From: Candidatus Pacearchaeota archaeon
GTDB taxonomy: Archaea > Nanobdellota > Nanobdellia > Pacearchaeales > GW2011-AR1
DNA: 13,624 nucleotides
Assembly (NCBI GenBank): GCA_026395775.1
Contig: JAPLYA010000031.1
Coordinates: 1 to 13,624 of the forward strand
Direction: 5' to 3'
Below are positions 1-6,272 of the stretch, piece after piece. Each line of letters opens with the position of its first letter. Position 1 is the stretch's first letter. The notes below the pieces were generated by a model. The model did not search any database. It was not told the DNA's origin and worked only from the letters and a program-made list of their open reading frames with translations. A program made the translations under genes and the position numbers.

Positions 1-137
1 ATTGCAAGAGCTAATAAATAGTTGTGATTATCTTTGGTTGATAAATGATAACCTCTTTTAGTTTACTTGACAATTGAGTTCATTGGTTTTGCAATAGAAG
101 TCAAAGCTTTGAACCCTTGCCCCCTATACAAATTAGT
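1..137. other. Non-coding left edge
   Basis: No convincing gene lies here. One plus-strand frame is open from the window edge to a TAG at 59-61 and would give a 19-residue C-terminal tail (ending LWLINDNLF), so the end of a gene lying to the left is possible but cannot be supported. The remainder up to the 88-bp repeat shows no long frame on either strand. Confidence 0.4.
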
Positions 138-225
138 TTTATTTATTGTAATACCCCACAGCTTGCTGTGGGGAAGTGGTGGTTCGGTGTCCAGAGCTTG
201 CTCTGGGGTTAATACCCGTTTATTT
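138..225. repeat. 88-bp twin-hairpin repeat, copy 1
   Basis: This 88-bp sequence is identical, base for base, to 8366-8453, in the same orientation. It contains two near-perfect hairpins: arms at 154-162 and 165-173 (CCCCACAGC / GCTGTGGGG), and arms at 191-197 and 200-206 (CCAGAGC / GCTCTGG). Both share the core AGCTTGCT. The spacer between them is GGTGGTTCGG-like and unpaired. Both ends of the unit carry TTTATTT, and TAATACCC occurs near each end. The flanks of the two copies share nothing, so the boundaries are sharp. The layout resembles REP/BIME or PATE elements, which in known cases are mobilised by IS200/IS605-type transposases; that link is inference, as no transposase is present here. 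Confidence 0.9.
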
Positions 226-243
226 TTACCTCCTAATATCACA

Positions 244-253
244 AATTATAAAA
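244..253 (+). promoter_or_regulatory. TATA-like box for the 276 gene
   Basis: The run AATTATAAAA is centred about 27 nt before the ATG at 276. This is the spacing expected for archaeal TBP sites with transcription starting at or next to the start codon, so the mRNA is probably leaderless. No Shine-Dalgarno sequence precedes the ATG. Confidence 0.5.
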
Positions 254-275
254 ACCTCGTTTTATTCTAATATCG

Positions 276-686
276 ATGAATAATAGAACACAGGCAAAAT
301 CTGAAAAAAACTGGCTTAATGAATCAGCAAGAGACTTGCTTGCCTTAGGGAGCCTGCCTTTTTTTGTTCTTGTTCTTGTTAGGGTGTTTTTATTGGATAA
401 TCCTGCTTATTTTGCCAAATTCCTCGTATCTGGGTTTATTTTTATTATTGTTTGTTTGATATTAAAAGCAGACTTGTATTCTGGTCTGGGTTTTATAACG
501 CTTTTTTTTACAAATTTATATTATCAGGATTTAAAATATTTAGTTTTTTCTTTAATTATTTATATCTTGTTAATTTTTTCATTATTTTACTTGAAAGAAA
601 GCTGGAAAAAAATATTAAAAGGAATTGTTTTTGGGATTATATGTACATTAATAAGCTATTATGCAATAAATTTATTTATTCGTTAA
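276..686 (+). CDS. Small multi-pass membrane protein, unknown function
   Basis: A 136-residue protein that I do not recognise. After a polar N-terminus of about 20 residues it is almost entirely hydrophobic, with probable membrane segments near residues 21-40, 46-64, 67-83, 86-106 and 114-134. Basic residues sit in short loops (for example KESWKKILK at about 107-115). No catalytic motif is visible. The ATG at 276 is supported by a TATA-like box 27 nt upstream. The stop codon is followed after one base by the ATG of the dph2 fragment, so the two were probably co-transcribed. Its reading frame is intact, unlike its downstream neighbour. It could be an anchor or a transporter-like subunit; nothing in the sequence decides this. 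Confidence 0.7.
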   Translation: MNNRTQAKSEKNWLNESARDLLALGSLPFFVLVLVRVFLLDNPAYFAKFLVSGFIFIIVCLILKADLYSGLGFITLFFTNLYYQDLKYLVFSLIIYILLIFSLFYLKESWKKILKGIVFGIICTLISYYAINLFIR

Positions 687-687
687 A

Positions 688-981
688 ATGCAAAACAAAA
701 CAATTTCAGAAATTGAACAGGAATATGACTTAGAAATTGACAGAATTGTTTCTGAAATAAAGAAAAATAATGCCAAACGAGTTTTATTGCAATTTCCAGA
801 TGGGATGAAGCCTTATTCCACTGTAATAGCAAAAGAAATTGAGTCTAAAACAAAAGCAACTTGTTTGATTTGGCTTTCAAGTTGCTTTGGAGCTTGCGAC
901 ACTCCAAATCTCGGAGCAAGCGAGAAAGATATTGATTTAGTTATAAGCTTCGGGCACAGTGAGCGAAAGCAGAGGAAGTAG
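688..981 (+). pseudogene. dph2: Truncated Dph2 (diphthamide synthase), N-terminal fragment
   Basis: Archaeal Dph2 is a radical-SAM-like iron-sulfur enzyme that moves the 3-amino-3-carboxypropyl group of S-adenosylmethionine onto a histidine of elongation factor 2, the first step of diphthamide synthesis. The 97 residues match only its first domain: RVLLQFPDGMKPY at 31-43, then CFGACD at 66-71, where Cys70 corresponds to the first of the three cluster-binding cysteines, and DLVISFGHSE at 83-92. The match stops right after GHSE, followed by a basic tail RKQRK and a stop. Family members are roughly 340 residues, so the second and third domains and two of the three cluster ligands are absent. The product cannot be an active Dph2. 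The remainder was not found elsewhere in the window. Confidence 0.8.
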
Positions 982-1051
982 TATATTCTCACTATTCCAA
1001 AGTATATTCTTTATAGTGCAATATCCTAATTTGAAAAAATATTGGCTAGAG

Positions 1052-1061
1052 ATATATAATT
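1052..1061 (+). promoter_or_regulatory. TATA-like box for the 1080 operon
   Basis: ATATATAATT is centred about 24 nt before the ATG at 1080, consistent with transcription beginning at or just before the start codon. The 98-nt gap between the broken dph2 and this gene has no other open frame of note. Confidence 0.45.
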
Positions 1062-1079
1062 TATTTTTTTAGTTTTATT

Positions 1080-2207
1080 ATGGTTGAAAGACTAGGACTT
1101 CATGCTTTAGGAGAAGTTATTCTTGAATATGCTTATCCTGGTTTAAAAAAATTAGAAGATGAAGGAGTTATCGAGATATCAGCTATTTCTGGAAGAGGAG
1201 ATTTATCTGATAGAATAACAAAATTGACAGATAGAGCAAAACGATATCCAAAAGAAAGAGACTCAATATCAGATATTATTTCAAGATTAACCGGCACTGG
1301 AAAGAAAATTAATTATTATCCTACTAATGCTGGCGGAATTGATCCTGGATTCTTGGGAGATGTGGGTATTGTTTATCTTGCAACCCCTACGAATATTAGA
1401 GCAGACCCTATTGCTCAAATTGCTAATGCAGAAAAAGGACTGGTTATTGAAAAACCCCTTGCTCAAACAAGAGGAAAATTAGCAGATGTTTCTGACATTG
1501 TTAGAAGAAATAGGATAAAAGCAATTTGTGCAGAACACTACTCTTATAAAGATCCTGCATTGGAACTTTTTAAAAATTTTGAAGCAAGAACAGAGAATTT
1601 TGGGAAAATAATTTCAATTGAAGGAATTCTAGAAGAAAAAGATGTTCTTGATTCTGAGAGATACAAGTGGTTACTTGATCCTTCTCTAAGTGGGGGAGGA
1701 ATCTGGCTTGATACAGGAGTTCATATGATGCATCTGCTTTATGGAACTGGTGCTAGAGTTAATGAGTTTAGAGATTCTAGAAAATCAAGTTATGTTTTTC
1801 CAACAGGTGATAAAAGAAATGATTGGATAAAAAGCGAAACAGCAGCAGATGTTTCTTTTAGCTTAACTGATTCTGGTAGAGTTACTCCATTATCAAAAGC
1901 GAATATACGAGTTGGTAAATGTATGCCTAAAGATGTTAAGCATTTCCAAGTTTCTTTTGAAAAAGGCGAAGTTTATCTAGATTTTATGAGAAATTCTGTA
2001 TCTTACATTGATAGAAGAACAGGAAAGACAGATACAGTTACTTTTGAGAAATCAAATCCTTATTACAATATGATGAAAGCTTTTGTTAATTATTGTCATG
2101 GTGGAGCAGAGCCACCGACAACAATTAATAGAACAAGAGAGAGTACAGATGCTGTTTTCCTAGCTTATCTTCATATGCAAGATGTAGACTGGAGGCAGTA
2201 TTACTAA
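1080..2207 (+). CDS. Gfo/Idh/MocA-family oxidoreductase
   Basis: The 375-residue protein resembles the Gfo/Idh/MocA family of NAD(P)-dependent dehydrogenases acting on sugars and related polyols. Family marks seen are a strand ending VYLATPTN (about 98-105), the EKP motif at 124-126 whose lysine is the usual catalytic or cofactor-contact residue, and GGGIWLDTGVHMM at 205-217, the signature with Asp211 and His215 in the active-site region. The C-terminal half is the expected mixed domain. The N-terminus is odd: the usual first strand and GxGxxG dinucleotide loop are replaced by ERLGLHALGE at 3-12, and an in-frame stop at 1047-1049 leaves little room for a longer start. It heads a tightly packed operon. 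Substrate is unknown. Fold assignment is firm; activity is uncertain. Confidence 0.75.
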   Translation: MVERLGLHALGEVILEYAYPGLKKLEDEGVIEISAISGRGDLSDRITKLTDRAKRYPKERDSISDIISRLTGTGKKINYYPTNAGGIDPGFLGDVGIVYLATPTNIRADPIAQIANAEKGLVIEKPLAQTRGKLADVSDIVRRNRIKAICAEHYSYKDPALELFKNFEARTENFGKIISIEGILEEKDVLDSERYKWLLDPSLSGGGIWLDTGVHMMHLLYGTGARVNEFRDSRKSSYVFPTGDKRNDWIKSETAADVSFSLTDSGRVTPLSKANIRVGKCMPKDVKHFQVSFEKGEVYLDFMRNSVSYIDRRTGKTDTVTFEKSNPYYNMMKAFVNYCHGGAEPPTTINRTRESTDAVFLAYLHMQDVDWRQYY

Positions 2208-2208
2208 A

Positions 2209-2988
2209 ATGCCAATGATAGATTTGAGCTATGGACTTGAAGATGGGATGTTCAAGTATCCCAGCGATCCAGAAGCTATTATTGTTCAGAAGCTTGCTAC
2301 TTCTAGAGAATTAGTTCCTGCTGTTGTAAATAATGCAATTAGAAACAGTTATGGGCATGATGGAGCTTACCAAACATTTTTTAAAACAAGATATGACTCT
2401 GGATTTACTCGATTAGATATAAGAAATCATCACGGAACACATGTTGATGCTCCTGCTCATAAAATTCCAGGAGGAAAGACAATTGACCAGTATCCTCTTG
2501 AAAAATTTGAAAATCTTGCCAGTTTAATTGTTTTAAAAGATACTAGCTTACTTAGAAGGCCAACGAGAGAAATAGTTTTAGATGATATAAAAGGCATGTT
2601 GCACATGCATTATTTTGAAAGTCTGGGGGCATTGGTTTTTTATACAGGATTCTGTGATGAGATGAAAAGAAACAATGGAGTATTAAAAGGACAGGCAAAA
2701 ACAGAATTTGAAAAGAGTTTCCCATACTTTAGCAATGATGCTATTAAATATGTTATTGATAAATGCCCAAAATTAAATATTCTCGGAATAGATTCATTCT
2801 CTGTTGATAGACAAGGAAGTAATTCAGAAGTCCATAGGATTTTATTTGAAAAAGATATACTTCCCCTAGAAACTTTAGTCAATCTAGGGGATATAGACCA
2901 AGAAATTCATACTTTTCAGCTAGTTTGCCATACTCTTAAAATAAAAGGAGGAGACGCTGCTCCAACTCGAGCTTATGTCGAATTTTAA
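2209..2988 (+). CDS. Cyclase-family (kynurenine formamidase-like) metal hydrolase
   Basis: This 259-residue protein belongs to the cyclase superfamily that includes kynurenine formamidase (KynB) and isatin hydrolase. The diagnostic metal motif HGTHVDAPAH is at residues 75-84, giving His75, His78, Asp80 and His84. Further family signatures are IDLSYGLEDGM near the N-terminus and GIDSFSVD at 193-200, followed by a His at 209. Known members use Zn or Mn to hydrolyse amide or lactam bonds, or are proposed to act in ring formation. It starts one base after the oxidoreductase stop and overlaps the next gene by 14 nt, so translational coupling is likely. Its position among sugar-phosphate enzymes suggests a carbohydrate-derived substrate such as a lactone, but this is inference. 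No tryptophan-pathway gene is nearby. Confidence 0.8.
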   Translation: MPMIDLSYGLEDGMFKYPSDPEAIIVQKLATSRELVPAVVNNAIRNSYGHDGAYQTFFKTRYDSGFTRLDIRNHHGTHVDAPAHKIPGGKTIDQYPLEKFENLASLIVLKDTSLLRRPTREIVLDDIKGMLHMHYFESLGALVFYTGFCDEMKRNNGVLKGQAKTEFEKSFPYFSNDAIKYVIDKCPKLNILGIDSFSVDRQGSNSEVHRILFEKDILPLETLVNLGDIDQEIHTFQLVCHTLKIKGGDAAPTRAYVEF

Positions 2989-3841
2989 AGTGTCTGAAAA
3001 AATATTATTTAATCCAGATGCAACACTTGCTTTTTCTGAACTTGAAAAGCAAGGATATAAGATAAATCCCAGGAGATTGAGTGATGCCGGGCCTCTTTTT
3101 TCAGATGATTATAAGAAATTTAATTTTCCATTTTCAGATGAGACAATAATTTATGTAGGTGTAGAGCACTGCAACAAAATGAGCAGTGATGAACAAATTG
3201 CACGAAAAAAATGTAACAGAACCGCCTTTCGTGTTTTAGATGCTGAACTTGGTGGAAAGAGAGTTAATGTTCTTCCAAGTTCATTTGGACACTTTCATCC
3301 TCTTGAATTAGAGTTACAGGAAATCTACGAATTTCAAGACTATGGGGCGATGGTTATTGATCACGACTCAAGTGTGAGAAGAGGAACCGATTTTGTCATT
3401 GTCAAACCAAAAGGAAAAATAGCTGTTCCTGGAAAATGTAACATGACAATTTATGGATTCGGAGAATTAGAAACCTGGGATTTTGCAAATCCAAGACAAA
3501 ATGAAAGTAATAAAGACTTGCAAAAACAGAAGGGAGCTATTTTCTGCTTGCATCACTCTCCTCAAGATATGAAAGTTGTTTTTGCTTTAAACCCAAAATA
3601 TAATCCATATTCAACAGAAGAATCTAGGACAATCTCAGTTGATGTTTCCTCGAATATTGGCAAAGATATTTATGAGCAAGCTTCTCAAAGAGAGCTGAGA
3701 AAAAGATTTGCGAGAATAGGAATAAGGTTGGCAACTTCTGACATGCTTCCTGGAATTCCAGGAATTCCAACAGAACTGGGATTAGAGCAAATTGTTGAGA
3801 GAAAAGATACTAAATTTCAAGAATTATTTAATTTAAAATGA
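2975..3841 (+). CDS. Cupin-type phosphoglucose isomerase relative
   Basis: The 288-residue protein resembles archaeal cupin-type phosphoglucose isomerase (the Pyrococcus type), which interconverts glucose-6-phosphate and fructose-6-phosphate. The stretch RRLSDAGPLFSDD at 33-45 matches the family's conserved RRLSD entry, and GHFHP at 105-109 with Glu116 (QEIYEF) gives two of the metal-binding histidines and the glutamate. The strand VIVKPKGKIAVPG (141-153) is the second cupin motif, but the histidine expected just after it is missing: CNMTIYGFG stands in its place. The protein is about 100 residues longer than the Pyrococcus enzyme. The gene overlaps both neighbours (14 nt upstream, 4 nt downstream as ATGA). 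It is either a divergent isomerase or a related cupin with a changed reaction. Confidence 0.7.
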   Translation: MSNFKVSEKILFNPDATLAFSELEKQGYKINPRRLSDAGPLFSDDYKKFNFPFSDETIIYVGVEHCNKMSSDEQIARKKCNRTAFRVLDAELGGKRVNVLPSSFGHFHPLELELQEIYEFQDYGAMVIDHDSSVRRGTDFVIVKPKGKIAVPGKCNMTIYGFGELETWDFANPRQNESNKDLQKQKGAIFCLHHSPQDMKVVFALNPKYNPYSTEESRTISVDVSSNIGKDIYEQASQRELRKRFARIGIRLATSDMLPGIPGIPTELGLEQIVERKDTKFQELFNLK

Positions 3842-4446
3842 TTGAATTTTTCAAAGCATATGATATCCGCGCACATGATAAAGATTTAAATGAGCAGACT
3901 ATGGATAGAGTTGGGCAAGCATTGGTTGCTTATTTTCAGAAGAATAATTATAATTCAATTGTATTAGGGATGGATATGCGTGAAACTTCTCCTATGATTC
4001 TAGAGATATTAAAAGAAAGAGCACTTTCTGGCGGTTTAGATATTACACTAATTCAAGGGATTGGAAATAAAACCTGCTCTACCCCATTATTTAATTTTAC
4101 TTGTTCCCTTAATCCAGAAAAAGCAGGAATTATGATAACAGCATCTCACAATCCAGCTAATTATAATGGTTTAAAAGTAAATGCACCCAGCGTTAATGCA
4201 ATAGGATATTTAGAAGGATTGAACAAAGTTGAAGAACTTTATGAGCAAAATGTCCAGCGAGAAGTGAGAAGTAGAGGAAGACTGGAAAGTGCTTATCCCT
4301 TAGACAAGTATATCCAAGAGACATGCGAACAACTGGCGTTAGATAGGAATGGTTTCAGAGGGGTAAAGATAGCATATGATTGTGCAAACTCAATGTCTTG
4401 CGTTGGCAAGATGGAACATTTCCTAGCCATGATTCCAATCCAATGA
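3838..4446 (+). pseudogene. Phosphomannomutase/phosphoglucomutase, N-terminal part (frame-broken)
   Basis: This is the first part of an alpha-D-phosphohexomutase (PMM/PGM), the enzyme that moves phosphate between C6 and C1 of a hexose to supply sugar-1-phosphates for nucleotide-sugar synthesis. Residues 1-11 carry the family opening (FFKAYDIRA). The phosphoserine loop TASHNP is at 101-106 with catalytic Ser103. The match to the family runs to DCANSM at 181-186. The frame then leaves the family sequence and stops at 4444-4446. The rest of the enzyme continues in another frame. Compared from memory with archaeal homologues, about 66 nt are expected between the last matched residue and the next conserved DGTFP, but only 14 are present. 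The break is therefore a deletion of roughly 50 nt that also shifts the frame. The ATG overlaps the upstream stop as ATGA. Confidence 0.8.
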
Positions 4447-5228
4447 AACCCGAAAATCTCAGGCAGCTAAGAAGTTTAGTTTCAAAGGGCAGAGAATTTT
4501 TTTGCGGGGCAACAGCAGATGGAGATGCTGACAGAATTGGTATGGTTGATGAAAAATCAAGAATCTTGCATGCTCATAATATCACTAGCCTTGTTGTCCA
4601 CAATCTAATGAGAAATATTAAAGATGAGGACATTAATGTTGTCTACACAACAACAATGGGCAGATCATTTAGAGATGCTGTTGAGCAATATAAGGGGAAA
4701 GGACATAGAGTCCCTGTTGGACGGGTTGGAGTGATTAATAAAGGGCTAGAATTAATGAATCAAGGAAAGCGAGTTATAATTGGTGCAGAAGGTTCTAATC
4801 ATATAATGTTTCCTGACAAACGAGGAAAGTTCTATGAAAATACAATATTGGCAACAGGTGCTGTCATAAATCAATGTGTGAGAACAGGAGAAAAACTTTC
4901 TGAGATTATTGATAAAACAAATAAATATGATTTTCTTGGAGAGCAAAATTATAGACTGCCAGGAGAGGCTAAAGAAGCAAAAGAAAAAGTAAGTCAGCTT
5001 ATGGCAAGATTAGAAAAAGATTATGCTGGAATTGTTGCTGGAACTCTAGAAAAAGATGATGGAACACTTGTTGAGTCAAGAGAGAAAGGAGAATGGTTTT
5101 CAATAAGGTCTTCTAACACAGAGCCTGTTATCAGGATGAATGTAGAGTCAACTAGTGAAAAAAGAACATGTGAAATTTCAGCTAAACTTGAAGAAATAAT
5201 TGCAAAATTTGGAGGGAAAAGTGAATAG
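4380..5228 (+). pseudogene. Phosphomannomutase/phosphoglucomutase, C-terminal part (frame-broken)
   Basis: This frame holds the remainder of the mutase. It shows DGTFPSHDSNPMKPENL (from residue 11 counted from the TTG at 4380), the metal loop DGDADR at 47-52, the sugar-recognition region GAEGSNHIMF at 136-145, and the phosphate-binding loop RSSNTEPVIR at 244-253. All late-domain motifs are preserved, so the break is the only visible lesion. The TTG at 4380 lies inside the other half, so translation would need an internal start; the ATG at 4443, overlapping the stop of the first half, could give coupled translation of a catalytically serine-less fragment. Whether two separate chains could assemble is doubtful, because the missing segment belongs to the folded core of domain 2. 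The next gene starts 2 nt downstream. Confidence 0.8.
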
Positions 5229-5230
5229 AT

Positions 5231-5587
5231 ATGATAGACTCAATTAAAATTAACCCAGAAAGAGATTTAACTGATTTATTAGCGATGCTTGAGAGTGAAA
5301 ATCCTAGAGTAAGAATAATTGCCTGTAGGATTGCATTTGTGAATGCAGATGCTTTTGGAAACAAAGGGAATAGGAATCCATTTCGTAGAGTTTATCATGC
5401 TTTGAGTCATAGAATGGGAGATAATGAGCTAGTATTAGATGAAAAAGGCAATATGGTTAAAATAGGAGAGCTTGCAAGAACAGCATTGCAGAGAATCAGC
5501 CAGTATATAATTCAAGATGATTATGCCTGGGCTGCTTACAGCGAAGGAGATTTATATCCTCTGGCTGGAGAATTAAAAAAAGAGTAA
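5231..5587 (+). CDS. Unrecognised 118-residue operon protein
   Basis: I do not recognise this protein. It is soluble, mainly helical in appearance, and charged. The segment DLTDLLAMLESENPRVRIIA (12-31) and the later ELARTALQRISQYI have the spacing of HEAT-like helix pairs, but one or two pairs are too few to assign a repeat protein. No cysteine pairs, nucleotide loop or membrane segment is visible. It lies 2 nt after the mutase frame and 1 nt before the next gene, so it is certainly part of the operon transcript. A role as an accessory or scaffold subunit for the sugar-modifying enzymes is a guess from position only. Confidence 0.65.
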   Translation: MIDSIKINPERDLTDLLAMLESENPRVRIIACRIAFVNADAFGNKGNRNPFRRVYHALSHRMGDNELVLDEKGNMVKIGELARTALQRISQYIIQDDYAWAAYSEGDLYPLAGELKKE

Positions 5588-5588
5588 A

Positions 5589-6149
5589 ATGGAAAAAGAA
5601 ATTTGGAATTTGGGAGAATTAAAAGAACATAGAGGAAAACCGTTCGTATTTGAAGTAAGGTATAGGATTAAAGAAACACGGGGTGATTGGTGGGATGGAG
5701 AGCCAAGTTTTTCAGATGAAAAAACAGAAAGAGTAAGCCATGTTTTTTTAAATATTTACACTGCTTGGGATGCAATTGGCTATGGGGGACATAATTCTGG
5801 ATATTTTCCAAAATTTGTTCTTGCTTCCCATGGCAGAAAGCGAGTTGCTTTGCCATTTTTTTATGAATGTCATTTGTTTATGAGCGAAGAAGCACACAAG
5901 ATAAATTGTGGATTGTCATCAAGAACTTTAGAAAGAACTATTGTTAAGATTATTGTTCCAGGTCGGTGTTTTATTGATGTAGGTGATAACTTGACAAGCA
6001 CTTTTGATGGAACTAAAGAGCATGCAGATGGAAAAGATGATGAGGATAAATTTCCTCTCCTGGCTGAAGAGGGCTGTGTTTATGTTCCAAGGATTCATGC
6101 TGTTACAGGAAATATTAAAAAATTACTTGCGGAATGCAAGAGGTTATAG
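5589..6149 (+). CDS. Unrecognised 186-residue operon protein
   Basis: An unrecognised soluble protein at the end of the compact operon, starting 1 nt after the preceding stop. It is rich in aromatic and histidine residues: RGDWWDGEPSFSDE near 31-44, YGGHNSGYFP near 65-74 and PFFYECHLFM near 89-98. The composition suggests a beta-rich fold, and the second half has strands such as RTIVKIIVPGRCFIDVGD. There is no signal peptide or membrane segment. The His and Cys residues could bind metal but do not form a known motif. Its consistent placement behind sugar-active genes hints at a substrate-binding or enzymatic role in the same pathway; this is inference. Confidence 0.65.
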   Translation: MEKEIWNLGELKEHRGKPFVFEVRYRIKETRGDWWDGEPSFSDEKTERVSHVFLNIYTAWDAIGYGGHNSGYFPKFVLASHGRKRVALPFFYECHLFMSEEAHKINCGLSSRTLERTIVKIIVPGRCFIDVGDNLTSTFDGTKEHADGKDDEDKFPLLAEEGCVYVPRIHAVTGNIKKLLAECKRL

Positions 6150-6161
6150 TAGCAAGATAAA

Positions 6162-6209
6162 ATGGAAACAAATTCAGAAGAATTAAAAAGAGGTTTAATT
6201 ATAAAATAA
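6162..6209 (+). other. Possible 15-residue minigene or gene relic
   Basis: The spacer before the epimerase contains ATG-initiated METNSEELKRGLIIK followed by TAA. The same frame then runs on for a further 12 residues (YPEIKNFRLIKI) to a second stop. One in-frame stop inside an otherwise open 28-codon stretch suggests the relic of a small gene, but the length is too short to be sure it was ever coding. Confidence 0.2.
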
Positions 6210-6240
6210 TATCCAGAAATTAAAAATTTCAGGCTTATTA

Positions 6241-6250
6241 AAATTTAAAC
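6241..6250 (+). promoter_or_regulatory. TATA-like box for the epimerase gene
   Basis: AAATTTAAAC is centred about 27 nt before the ATG at 6273, matching the leaderless spacing seen at other genes in this window. It implies that the epimerase is transcribed separately from the upstream operon. Confidence 0.45.
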
Positions 6251-6272
6251 AAAAAATAAACAAAATTTTAAA

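Noticed and set aside
175..192. GGTTCG-type tRNA T-arm within the 88-bp repeat
   Set aside because: No acceptor stem, anticodon arm or CCA-side pairing surrounds it; the two hairpins explain the structure.
67..270. 67-residue plus-strand open frame
   Set aside because: It is mostly a translation of the 88-bp hairpin repeat. The same residues (SLLWGSGGSVSRACSG) arise from copy 2 in the longer frame starting at 8391, so it is not a gene.
452..733. 93-residue open frame overlapping the membrane protein
   Set aside because: Phe/Tyr/Lys-rich shadow of the real membrane protein frame in AT-rich DNA; it runs into the dph2 fragment.
964..1016. Continuation of dph2 in another frame (AEEVVYSHYSKVYSL)
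   Set aside because: Only about 15 residues before another stop, without a match I can name to the next part of Dph2, so a simple frameshift does not rescue the gene.
2640..2882. 80-residue minus-strand frame inside the cyclase gene
   Set aside because: Antisense shadow of a well-supported gene carrying the family motifs on the other strand; the same applies to minus-strand frames at 4752-4946, 5182-5364, 5668-5856 and 10869-11078.
4380..4446. Programmed frameshift in the mutase
   Set aside because: No slippery heptamer or downstream structure is seen, and about 15-20 conserved residues are missing at the junction, which frameshifting cannot supply.
6004..6186. 60-residue plus-strand frame overlapping the 186-residue protein
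   Set aside because: Out-of-frame shadow with no promoter or start signal; the 5589-6149 frame is coupled to the operon.
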